From: Boothiomyces macroporosus
Lineage: Eukaryota; Chytridiomycota; Chytridiomycetes; Rhizophydiales; Terramycetaceae
DNA length: 64,000 nucleotides
Assembly (NCBI GenBank): GCA_027604185.1
Contig: JADGKB010000009.1
Span: forward strand, 173,412-237,411
Reading direction: 5' to 3'
Under the pieces are notes generated by a model, which saw nothing but the letters and a program-made list of their open reading frames with translations, ran no database searches and had not been told where the DNA came from. Every line of letters starts with the position of its first letter. The stretch's first letter is position 1. Made by a program: the position numbers and the translations under genes. Positions 50,818 through 61,360 of this stretch are shown piece after piece.

Positions 50818-51726
50818 ATGAATCCTCCTCCGTTACCGCCAAGAGGCCCTCCTCTGCCCGAAAGAAAAGAATTACCGAGAATTCCCACGGAAAAGAAATT
50901 ACCACGAGTACCAACAGAATCCAGAAACAAGGAAAATACGATAATCAACGTCATTCAAGAGAATACAAAGAATGTGAAAAATCTGCTTCAACGAGTTGGT
51001 TCAAAGATCAAAAAGGAAATTTCAAATGAGCGATATGATGGATTAACCGGAATCGCTTTAGCAGAGAAAGTGTTTGAGTATCGACCATTCCAAGCGTCTG
51101 CAACGATAAACTTGGAAAAGGAATACACTTTTTATACCAATCACAAGGGCATATACTATGAAAAAGTTTGTGACTTGGGTTCGGGTGCAAACGGAACAGT
51201 GTCAAAAGCCAGGTGTTTGAACACAAATGAAATTGTAGCTTTGAAAAGATTAAATCATTACCAAGACCACAAAGATGCAATGCGGGAGCAAAAGATTCAT
51301 GAAATGATGGGTACTAGTGCTGGCGAAGTCCTACTCTCAGCAACACGCGATTTCATAGTAATGAAGTACATTGAAGGTCGCACTCTGGAAAAAGAACTAT
51401 TGGACCCGGAATCAAAACATGATCCTTTGCAACTATACATGAAATGCAAGTCGTTGATACTCAAACTATATTCCTTTGGATACTACCATGGAGATACAAA
51501 CTCTGGCAATTTTGTAGTGACCGATGATGATGTGTACTTGATTGATTACGGTGAAAGCTACCCATGTACAATGCTTGAAAGTATCCTGTACGATTTCAAA
51601 AAACTTGCGTCTAATGTAATTGACGAGATACAGTATCGTCAAACAGAGGAAGCAGACGAATGTAAAAAAGAGGCATTGCTGGATTACAAAGACCCAGAAC
51701 GAAATGTCTCACATTTAAGATATTGA
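50818..51726 (+). CDS. Atypical protein-kinase-like protein (HGD/DYG), copy 2
   Basis: An intronless gene of 302 residues; the start was set at MNPPPLPPRGPPLPERKELP rather than an upstream Met preceded by hydrophobic residues. The Pro-rich start could bind SH3 domains. The kinase core repeats copy 1: LGSGANGTVSKA, VALKRL, FIVMKYIEGRTLEKELLD, YYHGDTNSGNFVV and LIDYGESY, with the same short C-lobe (DFKKLASNVIDEIQYR). The strongest identity is in KYI(D/E)GRTLEKELLDP. Tandem duplication followed by divergence of the N-terminal tails. Confidence 0.7.
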   Translation: MNPPPLPPRGPPLPERKELPRIPTEKKLPRVPTESRNKENTIINVIQENTKNVKNLLQRVGSKIKKEISNERYDGLTGIALAEKVFEYRPFQASATINLEKEYTFYTNHKGIYYEKVCDLGSGANGTVSKARCLNTNEIVALKRLNHYQDHKDAMREQKIHEMMGTSAGEVLLSATRDFIVMKYIEGRTLEKELLDPESKHDPLQLYMKCKSLILKLYSFGYYHGDTNSGNFVVTDDDVYLIDYGESYPCTMLESILYDFKKLASNVIDEIQYRQTEEADECKKEALLDYKDPERNVSHLRY

Positions 51727-51747
51727 TACCACAAATAAACCGTTTAT

Positions 51748-53029
51748 TCAGTACCGTTGTCTTAGAAATTCTGTTATTTCTTCTGAAGAAAAAGGTTTAA
51801 AGTGATTATCTTCAAATCTACGAATAGCAACCACTCGTTTAAACAAATCATCTCCTAATTGATTCCTCATAAATTCACTAGTGCTGAATACTTTGGTAGC
51901 TGCTTCTAACGTTGCTGGTAATCGATCTGGCCGTTCTTCTTCTGGTAAACTTGTTGGTTCAACGTTAATTTCTTTTGGCAAGACCATTTTTCGTTTTATG
52001 CCATCGATACCAGCTGCTAGTAAACCTCCAACGATAAAGTAGGGGCTAGCAGTACCGTCAGGTGTTTTTACTTCAAACCGACCAACAGATGACTGGTTGT
52101 TTCTAATCAACCTAATTGGAGCTTCCTTGTTTTCATAGCCAGCAAATTTAAATGCACCAGCCCAGCATTGAGGAACGATACGAGCATAAGAGTTTGGTGT
52201 TGGTGCAATTAGAGGAAAAAGAACTGGCAAATGATCCAAAACACCTGCTGAAAACTGTTCAGTCAATTCTGCTGAATCTCCATCTTTAGTTTGTACCGAA
52301 ATATGAGTGTGGTTAGAGTTTCCAGCTTGGGCAGCAAAAGGTTTTGGAATAAATGTAGCATTAAATCCAAAGTTTTCGCAAATGCTATAGATTGTATGGC
52401 GAGCCAATACTAGTGAATCAGCAGCTTTTACTGGTTCATTGACAAACGGACCGATAGCAACTTCCAACTGACCATATGCAGATTCCGGATGGTATTGCCA
52501 TACAGGAATCCCCAAATCTTCCAGAGTTTCTACAATAGTAGACAACACTTTCCATCCTTTACCTCTAAGAGCCTTGGCTTCAGCATAAACAGTAGTATCA
52601 AGAGGTTTTCCTCTTTCCGACACACAAAATTCCAATTCAAAGCCGAGCGTTACAGATGCACCGTACGCACTTAGCTCGCTAACTTTGTTTTTAAGAAAAG
52701 TACGTGGGTATCGTTCCCATAATTGCTGTGATTTAGTAGTAAGGAAATCGCAAAGTACGATCGCAGTATCTGTTAGCCACGGCAACCTCTTTAAAGTTGA
52801 TTGATCGGGTAATAATGTTACTTCACCTATATTAGAGGAGAATACCTGCTGGCGAGTCTTCAATCAACATGTCGTACATCAAAGGAAAGGATAGAATACC
52901 ACTGGTTAGTGAAAGACCCTTCTCGGCAACCATTTGATCATATCTCTTTTTTGTTACTACTCTGGTCCGAGTAATGTTTGAGATATCGTTCCAAATCAAT
53001 TGAACGTGCTTTATTGGTTGTTCAGTCAT
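51748..53029 (-). CDS. Glutamine synthetase-like enzyme
   Basis: Exons 52846-53029 and 51748-52826 with a 19-nt intron (52827-52845) give 420 residues. The N-terminal beta-grasp part (HVQLIWNDISNITRTRVVTK) is followed by the catalytic domain: GFELEFCV (metal-binding Glu), HPESAYGQLEVAIG, NHTHISVQ, and NNQSSVGRFEVKTPDGTASP. This belongs to the bacterial-type GSI / FluG / gamma-glutamylpolyamine-ligase group rather than eukaryotic GSII. It would ligate ammonia or an amine to glutamate; the exact amine cannot be read from sequence. Confidence 0.85.
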
Positions 53030-53107
53030 TTTTGTAAAAGTCCAAGTGGTGGCTTTGAAGAATTAAAATGACTGTGCAAAATCAACTTTTAAAACGAATA
53101 CTATATA

Positions 53108-53479
53108 TTAATGTTCAATTAGAGACAAGGCCAAAGCTGCTTCTAATTCAGAATCGGCGGAAGACGACTGAATAAAAGAATTCAGTTCAAATTCACGAAT
53201 CTGTTCAAGAGCTTGTTCCAGTTCCATCTGCTTAATCGATTCATCAATGGCTTGCTGTATATCTGGTTCAATCTGATCAACAACTAGTTGGGTCCTTAGA
53301 GAATCAAACTCTTGCTTATCTACAAACTGAATATACTTTTGCGGTTGCATAATAACGAATTGGCTAATGTTTTCTACACCAAGCTGGATTTGATCTTGGA
53401 TTGATCCCCAGCTGTTGGCACCACCTTTACGCGGTTCTGTAGCTATTACTTTTTCAGATTTTTGGTTGAAGGTTTCCAT
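53108..53479 (-). CDS. Small protein with ubiquitin-interacting motifs
   Basis: An intronless gene of 123 residues. A UIM-like helix at the very C-terminus (DSELEAALALSLIEH) has the A-x3-S core. A second candidate lies at about 72-88 (IEPDIQQAIDESIKQME). The rest is charged and helical with no other domain. UIMs bind ubiquitin chains, so an adaptor role in trafficking or proteasome delivery is inferred. Confidence 0.55.
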   Translation of the reverse strand: METFNQKSEKVIATEPRKGGANSWGSIQDQIQLGVENISQFVIMQPQKYIQFVDKQEFDSLRTQLVVDQIEPDIQQAIDESIKQMELEQALEQIREFELNSFIQSSSADSELEAALALSLIEH

Positions 53480-53781
53480 TACTGTTTTCCATTTTTCTAT
53501 GGTTTTAAAGCAAAAGTTGGACGTGAGTCATTGCCGAGTCAGGCACCAGAAAATGACTCTTAACACAAAGAATTTATCCACTAGAAGGATGTTAAAGTTG
53601 TATCCATAGATTTTGCAGATATCAAATTTCCTATGAATCAGCATCAGCATCAGTGGTGTATAAAATCAGCATCAGGTGTATTTTAGAAGCGGTATAAAAG
53701 TGCTTTGAATCAAAATCAACAGCGGTATTAGTTCCAATAAAAAAGTCTATTAAAATAATCGTTTCAAATAAAATATGTTTA
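53480..53781. other. Intergenic region with short direct repeats
   Basis: These 302 nt between co-directional minus genes include a repeated ATCAGCATCAG around 53637-53675 and a plus-strand TATA-like GTATAAAAG at 53692. No open frame is worth calling. Confidence 0.45.
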
Positions 53782-54021
53782 TTAATTCCATTTAGATCCC
53801 TTCTTTACCTTTTCTATTTTATTTGGGGATTTCTTTCCTGGAGAGAGTAATTTCACTTGCCCAACTTGCTTGCTCCAGTCCAAATACTCTTTGAGCTTTT
53901 CCCACTGGTACTGAATGGACGGGTCAGAATGCTTTCTGAATTTCAATTCCTTTACTGGGGTTCGTGACTGGATTTTAATAAATAGTGGTATCGTCTCTGG
54001 TTTTACAAAAGTAACTGACAT
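53782..54021 (-). CDS. Small basic protein, 79 residues, unknown
   Basis: The start is placed at MSVTFVKPETIPLFIKIQSR (54021). The frame stays open upstream but there runs into the 3' part of the ATPase gene. The tail is Lys/Ser-rich (SPGKKSPNKIEKVKKGSKWN). No family recognised. It lies 29 nt downstream of the ATPase stop on the same strand. Confidence 0.4.
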   Translation of the reverse strand: MSVTFVKPETIPLFIKIQSRTPVKELKFRKHSDPSIQYQWEKLKEYLDWSKQVGQVKLLSPGKKSPNKIEKVKKGSKWN

Positions 54022-54050
54022 GAAAAAAAAATTAATTTGTGAACTTTTTA

Positions 54051-57000
54051 TTATGCGGTTGACATTTTTGTAGGGTGTAAATCCAATCCACTGATTTCTG
54101 GAGAGAACTTCATGCTTCTGTTTCTCAAAATAACCATTCTGATAAAGGTGTACAAGTAGATGACCAAACCAAATCCTAAACCAATCAACCACACGTATGG
54201 AGTCATAATATGGTTAGTTCCAAATGCAATGTTGAGTGGCGGTACGTAAATGAGAAGGAAAACAAAGGCAGCACCAATCAAGATACCATAGAAATTGCGA
54301 GAGTTTGAAAACATGTACTTTCCAATAGGATATCTGAACTTTGCTTTCACACAAAACAAGTTGAATGCCTGTTGAATCATAAGAGTCATGTAGAATGCAG
54401 AGTTTCCAAGAGAAATTGCAGATTGTTGATCGTCGTATGAAATGGTCTTGTTGTTTACGTTAATTGCATCCTTTCCACCAAAGTTAGGGTCAATAGTGTC
54501 GCTTGGAGTGATGCCAAGGTGGTACCACATGACAAAAAAGTAGGCAAACAAGCATCCAATGGTTTCAAGAGTACCAATTTCCAGATATGCCCATGACAAC
54601 ACACCACCATCAACAAGAGTTTCTTCTTCAATAGGATCCAAAATGTTTCTCTTGATTCTCAACAACATTGGGGGTTCGCCATTAATAGCATCGCTCTTTG
54701 TTCTTGCAATGGATTTTGGAGTTACAGGCTTTCTTGGTTGCAGTTTCATCAGACTTCCCTTGTCTTCTGGCAAGTCCCATGCAAATGATAGTGCAAGGAA
54801 CAATTCAAAACCTAAATCGACAACCATGATAAGAATAGCAGATAGTGGAAGAGGAATAGGAACAGCGACACTCAACAAGTTGGCATAGACTGGAATTAAC
54901 CTGTAATTTACCTTCAGGCATAGTGTGGGAGATTGTGTACTTTACAGACTTTTTCAAGTTTTGGAAAATCAAACGACCTTCTTCAATACCGTTAACACAA
55001 GAGGCAAAGTTGTCATCAATCAAAATCATGGCAGCAGCTTCCTTTGATACATCGGATCCAGAAATGTTCATGGCAATACCTAAATCTGCTTTTTTCAAAG
55101 CAGGGGAATCATTCACACCATCACCAGTGACACCAACAATGTGGCCGAGTGACTGAGCATGTTTAACAATAGTAAGTTTGTGTTTTGGAGACGTACGTGC
55201 AAAGATAATTTCTTCTTTTGAAAAGATGTTGTCCCATTCAGCTTCTGTAAGTCCGTCAATCTTTTCACCATGAATAACAATAGCTCTTACATCGGATTCA
55301 GGGACTTCATCTGGTCTGCAGCCACGCTTTCTAGCCAATGATTCCTTTGTATCTTGCAACATCAAGTTGATCTTGCGTCCAATAGATTCGGCAGTAAGCG
55401 GATGATCACCGGTAACCATCATTACTCTGATTCCGGCTTCTCTGCAGTGTCCAATAGCTTCTCTTACACCATGCTTTGGAGGATCTTCCAATGATACCAA
55501 ACCATAGAATGTCAAGTTTTCCTAGTTGTTAATTTCAGCTTACTTTAGGATAGTTGGCTGGGTCTTTTTTGAATTCAAAATCTTCAGGATACTGATCACC
55601 TGGAAGTGCCAGACATGCAAATGCCAGCACTCTGTGTCCCTTTGAAGCCATAAAGTTGTAGGTTTCATCAAACATCTTGTGGTGTTCTGCAGCCAACGGG
55701 ACAGGTTTAGTGCCATCGTGGAAAGTAGAGCACAACTTTAAAACTCTTTCTGGGGCACCTTTCAAGTAAATCATTAGCTTTCCGTTCTTGTGTTCTTTCT
55801 TGTGAATGGTCATTGCCCATTTGTTATCAGAATTGAATGGAATTTCAAATACCTTTGGATAGTGATCAGACAAGTGTTCAAAGTCTTCAAGCTTTTGCGC
55901 AGCATTTCTGAGGAGACCAGCTTCAGTAGCATCCCCAAGAACAGAGCGAGTAGCAATAGGACCTTCATTAGATTCGAATCTGGCACGGGAACATAAAGCA
56001 GACATGTGTAAAATTTCATTCAATGGTTCACAGCTGGTGTCCAATGGAATGGCAGAAGAGTCGTTACCACTTTGTAATTGAGCATAAAACAATTGCAATC
56101 CAGACCACAGATAAGTAACAGTCATTTGATTTCTGGTCAATGTACCAGTTTTGTCAGTAGCCAACAAAGTAATTGCACCAAGAGTTTCAACACCTTGTAA
56201 ATCCTTGACAAGAACGTTTCTTCCAGCCATCTTTTTGGCAGCCAAAGAAAGCAAAATGGTTACAGTAGCAGGCAAACCTTCAGGAACGAAACTGACAAAG
56301 GTACCGATAGCAAAGTTGAATGCATAAGCCCAGGTATTTCCTCTGGCGAATTTAGCGACGAAAAAGAATGTAAGAGCAACAACAGCTGCAATTGCGGCGA
56401 TGGTGTAGACGAAAAAGTTGATTTCCTGGTTCATTGGAGAGACACGACGTTCTTCGCTTGAAGTCAAGAAGGCAATTTGACCGATAACAGTGTGGTCACC
56501 AGTTCTAATTACGATACCGTATCCTTCACCATTGACACACAAAGTACCATTAAAGAGCAAATTGTGAGCTTCCAAAGGATTTTTGTGTGCGTTATTCACC
56601 CCACGTTCTTGAGCTTCAGCTTCACCAGTAAGGGAGGCATTGTCAACCTTGATATCAGTGGAAGCAAATAAAAACAAATCAGCAGGGATTTTGTCACCAG
56701 AGCGGATGTAGACGATATCTCCCTTTACCAGCTCAACAGCAGAGATATTGACAGTCTTTCCATCTCTGATTACGTTACATTTTGCTGGAATCAAATTCTA
56801 CGATTAGCCATTAAAGTACCATGAAAGATTCCAAAATTGCCTGTGATTTTTGGGTTTGATAGAATTCAATGAATGCATTGAGGAAAGCAACTACGATACA
56901 GATTGCACCAATATAAACGTTGGTTGGGTTGTCAGCAGGGTCGACTGCGTAGACGATGTAGGCAACGATACCAGAAACCCACAACATCACATTGAACACA

Positions 57001-57250
57001 TGAAGCAAGTAGCCAATGAACTTTAGCACTGGATGAACCTTCTTTGGAGGAGTCAATTGATTGAGACCATAGGTTTCCAATCTCTTTTGCGCTTCGCTTG
57101 TAGAGAGACCTTCAGATGCACTTGGCTTAGATGTGTTGAATTTCACCGAGTACATTTCAGAGACTTCATCAAGACTCTTGAGATGTTCACACTACGTTAG
57201 CGAATGCTTACGATATCCACTTTTTTTTCTTCTTCCTTCTCAGCAGACAT
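54051..57250 (-). CDS. Na+/K+-type P-type ATPase (type IIC)
   Basis: Five exons (57212-57250, 56820-57191, 55544-56797, 54912-55521, 54051-54889) over introns of 20, 22, 22 and 22 nt give 1037 residues, the usual alpha-subunit size. Key features: cation-ATPase N-terminus (GLNQLTPPKKVHPVLKFIGY), SLTGEAEAQ actuator loop, VPEGLPATVTILLSLAAKKM, phosphorylation site LLATDKTGTLTRNQMTV (about D352), MVTGDHPLTAESIGRK and VTGDGVNDSPALKKADLGIA. VETLGAIT before DKTG and KNPLEAHNLLFNGT place it with Na+/K+- and H+/K+-ATPases, not SERCA or PMA1. It would export Na+ or exchange K+ at the plasma membrane. No beta subunit is seen here. Confidence 0.93.
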
Positions 57251-58529
57251 TTCAGTAAGTTTTTTCTCTGCGATTTTTTTTATAAAGCACAGCCAAAACG
57301 CGGTGGCTCAGCGAGTAATCAAGAGAAAATACTCTGGGAAGAGACTAGAATCTATATAGTACACCAGTGATGGAGTAAGAGAGAGCTCGAGAGAAAATAC
57401 TGGAGCAACTTGGATGGTCGTTGAGTGAATGAGGAAAAATTGACCATTAACGTAACACAAAGGGACAAAGCCTCGTTATTAATGGCAAATGCCAAAACCA
57501 CAGTCGTAAAATAAGGATTTGTGCTTTTCCAAAGCCACAATTATTTGTTCACAACTCTTTAGATACCAAAACTTGATTAGAGTAAAAAGTGATATCGCGG
57601 TTGGTGTTGATTCGTAGGTCGACAATCAAGTAGTATATGGGCTTTATATGAAGCTCTATTCTGCTTTACTGCACGTACCTTTCCGCATGTATGGTCTAAT
57701 GAAGAGTACTGTTGCAAAGCTTCTTGGCCGTCCAAAAAGGGTTAATATCGCAATTAATAATCGTTTTAAATAATCGCAGCGTGACACAACTACTTTTATC
57801 TCGTTTCACAGATCAGGAATTACCTCTGTTCAATAGAATTTTTAAGTCGTGCTCAAGAATTTGGGTCCCTTCAACTATCATGAACTGCGTGGTGATACAA
57901 AGACATTCAGTTTCCAGATCGCAAAGGGCCTGAAAGAAACTGAGTTGGAGGAATATGCAGGAAATTGAGAAATTTAAACCACAACAACATGGCATGAAAA
58001 ACACTGGCCATTCTGTCATTCTGACCGTTGTAATGTCTAGAAAACAGCTAGAAAAAATTAAGGTGGTTTCCCTGACTTGCATATGGCGAGTTTCCTCATT
58101 TTTGCAAATGATTTCAAAGGACCTCAAATAACCATTCTCAAGATATCTACTGAAATAGAATGGCTTTGAACAATAGAGTAGCACTTGTAGTTGCTCATTG
58201 AACCCAAATACATTTATAACCTTTTTTGTAAGCAAGTTTTGTATGCTACTACCCACTTTGCCGCACTTGATGCACAGATGAAGTGTGCAGAGAACAATGC
58301 TCCCAGATAAACTACAGATAAGAAATACCATAGAATATATATCTTGCGATGCCATGAGAAACACAAGGGTATACAAACCAAACCTTATCCGGAAGCTTCA
58401 CCGGTGCTTTTCCACTTGATCGTTATTTGATTAAATATCTCCGGCAAAACGTCGGAAACCCTGCAAGACGCGGTGAACGAGTTGATCGTGCGTTTACGGT
58501 ATAAATACAAGTATTAGCATACTAATGGT
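57251..58529. other. Long intergenic region with ambiguous coding signal
   Basis: This 1279-nt gap between divergent genes is the largest in the window. The minus strand has an uninterrupted 187-codon frame (58376-57813) with a hydrophobic start (IYSMVFLICSLSGSIVLC) and many cysteines but no known motif. The plus strand carries protein-like stretches in several frames: 57648-57773 (HVPFRMYGLMKST), 57861-57968 (RGDTKTFSFQIAKGLKETEL), 57955-58131, and about 58060-58170 (MASFLIFANDFKGPQITILK). No canonical splice sites join them. It may be a decayed plus-strand gene or a real minus-strand membrane protein. Confidence 0.4.
58499..58508 (+). promoter_or_regulatory. TATA box of ferric reductase-like gene
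   Basis: GTATAAATAC, identical to the element of two W-C module genes, lies 21 nt before the ATG at 58530. Such short spacing suggests a very short 5' leader. Confidence 0.5.
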
Positions 58530-60193
58530 ATGAGCAAAGTATCTGGATTATTGCTTTCGTTTAGTCTCTTTGTTGCCGCCTATGGTTTCGTATTTGCCCT
58601 CCTTCGATTACGCTGCTATTCCACTTTGTGCCTGCAAACCCAACAGACTCAGCTTAGAACGACTTGGGCAGTTGCTGGTGGATACTTTGCAATGTGTGCC
58701 CTATTCCTATATGCTTTTCCTCACTTGCCGATTAGAATCAAAAGCTTCTTGCAAAGTGAAATCTACATTATTCGCAAACTTCGCATCAAATACGAAATCT
58801 CCAACAGAATGTTGTTTCGAATTACGTGGTTGGACTTTATTCACACTGCCATATTAGCGACACTTTTGGTTTTTGACTTTAAATACTACTTTGATGCAAT
58901 GTACTCTAGTATCAGTCACAGAGTTGCACTTCACCCTATTCCTGGCTGGAAACCAGATGCAGCCTGGTGGAGATCTACATTTGTATCTGCTGGCCATTGG
59001 TGTGATGTTTTGATTGGATTGAATCTGATTCCGCTCTCGAGACACTCGTTTATCGCCAAAGTCCTGGGTCTGTCAACCGGCGCTTCCATTCGATACCATC
59101 AATTTACTGGAAATTTGCTGGTCCTTGCGGTACTTTGGCATGGGGTAATTGGATACAATGTTTTCCTTTCGAAATCATCTGAAAGTTTCTGGTCTGAAAC
59201 TTTTTTGTTGGGCACTTTTGGCAATGGTTATACTGATTACTGTATCCCTTTTGGAATAGCTGCGTTTTTAGGGCTACTGATGATCAGGGCTTCTTCTCTC
59301 CCCATAATTAGAAGACGAGCTTACAGGTTGTTCTTGACTTTGCACTATACTTTTGTGATCCCGTTCTTGACATTTGCTTCCCTCCACGCAGTCAGTAACT
59401 TTTACTGGACCTTTCCAGCATTGGCCCTATATATTTTGGACTTGATCTTTAGATTGTACCACTATCACAAAACCCTTCCAGCCCGGGCAATCAACGAAAC
59501 CCCTGATATTGTCAGATTGGACGTTAAAGTTGGAAAAAGACATGTTGAGCCAGGTCAGTTCTTTACATTGTACATCCCAGCTGTTTCCAAAGTTTTCAGT
59601 CACCCATTCAGTGTTGCAGGCATCAAAGGGGACACTGTATCTTTTCTTATTAAAAGACATCCTTCAGAAAAATGGACCAGCTCTGTTTGTGAAATTGCAG
59701 AGGATATTGATCGAGTTGCTCTGGATGGACCATTCTGTCACTCTCCTTTTGATTTCAACAAAGTATCTGGAATAGCTTGTGTTGTCGCTGGGTCTGGTAT
59801 TGCTGCTGCTTTTTCTCTTATTCAAAAGGTAAGTATTATTAATGCCAGGCTTCGTCGTCAGGGAAACCCTCCTTTCTAATTTGGTCAATTAGACATCCAT
59901 ATTGGCTAGATCTATCATTCCTCCAAGAACTTTGTTCTCTTCCTAAAGTATATATCCAAATTTGCTACACTGGAGATCCAAAAGAACTAGAGGGCCCAAA
60001 AAAACTAGAAAAGTCTCGTTCAGATTTCTACCGCTTTACAATGGGAAGGGTCGAAAGCAAATCTTTTGAATTCATTACTGGCGATCATATTGGGTTGTAT
60101 ATCTGTGGGCCAAACCAATTCATGAATCACGTTCAAGAGTTGACTTTCAGCAAACCGATTTTTGTTACTTTCCGAGAGACTTTTGAACTTTAG
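58530..60193 (+). CDS. Ferric reductase/NADPH oxidase-like flavocytochrome
   Basis: Exons 58530-59828 and 59849-60193 with a 20-nt intron (GTAAGTATTATTAATGCCAG) give 547 residues. The six-helix ferric-reductase domain has haem histidines in RYHQFTGNLLVLAVLWHGVI and LTLHYTFVIPFLTFASLHAV. Then come the FAD site (FSHPFSVAG), NAD(P)-binding VVAGSGIAAAFSLIQK, and the C-terminal ICGPNQFMNHV. These are the parts of a FRE/NOX enzyme that passes electrons from NADPH across the membrane to iron, copper or oxygen. FRE and NOX cannot be separated by eye. The C-terminal NAD domain is on the short side. Convergent with the class A-like GPCR, 13 nt between stops. Confidence 0.9.
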
Positions 60194-60206
60194 AATATAT
60201 TCACTT

Positions 60207-61360
60207 TTATTGATCGTCGTCCACATTTGTAAAACTTTTGATATTCAAGAATTCAAAAACATTGCTCCTGATTCTACCATCCAGTGTAATCAGCAAGTAT
60301 GGGTTAATGGCGCTATTGGATAGTGCAAAGAGTGAAACTGGTTAACATTCACTTACTGATTGCATCCACCACTGGCGGAACAGGGAGACCTGTAATGAGG
60401 GTGTACACTATCCCAACTAAATATGGTGTCTGGTGTCAACTTTCAATTACCCAACAGGATATAAAAGTGCCGGAAATCAAAATAGACTTTGTCAGTAGCT
60501 GCTTTTCTCTCGCGGTTACTACACCCGTTTGCGGCTCTGGTTTTTTAGTTGCATCCCCTTTATATTCTGCTACACTGTTAATATTTGATTCAGTAGCTTT
60601 CGTAGTTGTTTGAAAGCCAAATGATTTCTGACCAGAGTTTTTGAATACATTCATCGCATTCATGTATTTCAAGACAATCATGACTAGATTAGAATTCAGT
60701 TACAGTATGCGTATCCGATAAAAGAAACGGAAAACATGAGAATTACAATTGTAATTACAAGCATTACGATTGTCAATGGCTGCCTAGCGTTAGGTTTACA
60801 TACCTATCCCACCAAGCAACAGTGCAAATTTGATGAGCTGGCTGCAATCCGTAGGCATTGTGATAAGAGTTGGTAATCAGCGGAAAAACAGCAATTAGTA
60901 AACTGACAATCCAAATAACACCAGTCCATTTCCACGCACCTATGTTATATTCAAGTACTGGCTTCGTCCAGGTTTTTCAGAGACATCACCGCTCTATATC
61001 TTTCCAGAGTAATTGCAAAGCAAGAGTGAATCGAAGCAAAACACCCCAGCAGCACCAATAAAGAGTCAATGATGCAGCCGATTGCTCCAGTAGACCATCC
61101 CCCAAATGATAGATCTATATTGAACTATGGGTACCTCTAATCCCAAAAAATATAGCACTGAGAATAAACATGAAATCTGCCCAACAGAGAGATAGCAAGA
61201 GTAAAGTTGACGGTCCGTTCTTTTTAGGCAGTGTAGCTAAAAGGACAATACTGACACCGATTGCACCAACGAATGCGATAATTACGTGAATAACAATCCA
61301 AGATATTTCGCCTGGACCATCGAATGGCAGAACTGAATCTGGAATATCGATAACATTCAT
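60207..61360 (-). CDS. Class A (rhodopsin-like) GPCR
   Basis: Seven exons (61135-61360, 60959-61114, 60804-60939, 60704-60783, 60451-60683, 60357-60429, 60207-60337) over introns of 20, 19, 20, 20, 21 and 19 nt give 344 residues. All class A landmarks appear after splicing: helix 2 LLLSLCWADFMFIL, helix 3 FAITLERYRAV (E/DRY), helix 4 WTGVIWIVSLLIAVFPLI, helix 6 FISCWTPYLVGIVY (CWxP), and helix 7 SNSAINPYLLITLD (NPxxY-like). The third loop is long and Lys/Gln-rich. None of these exons is long enough to be found by simple ORF search. Ligand unknown. Such receptors are unusual outside animals but have been annotated in early-diverging fungi, to my knowledge. Confidence 0.85.
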
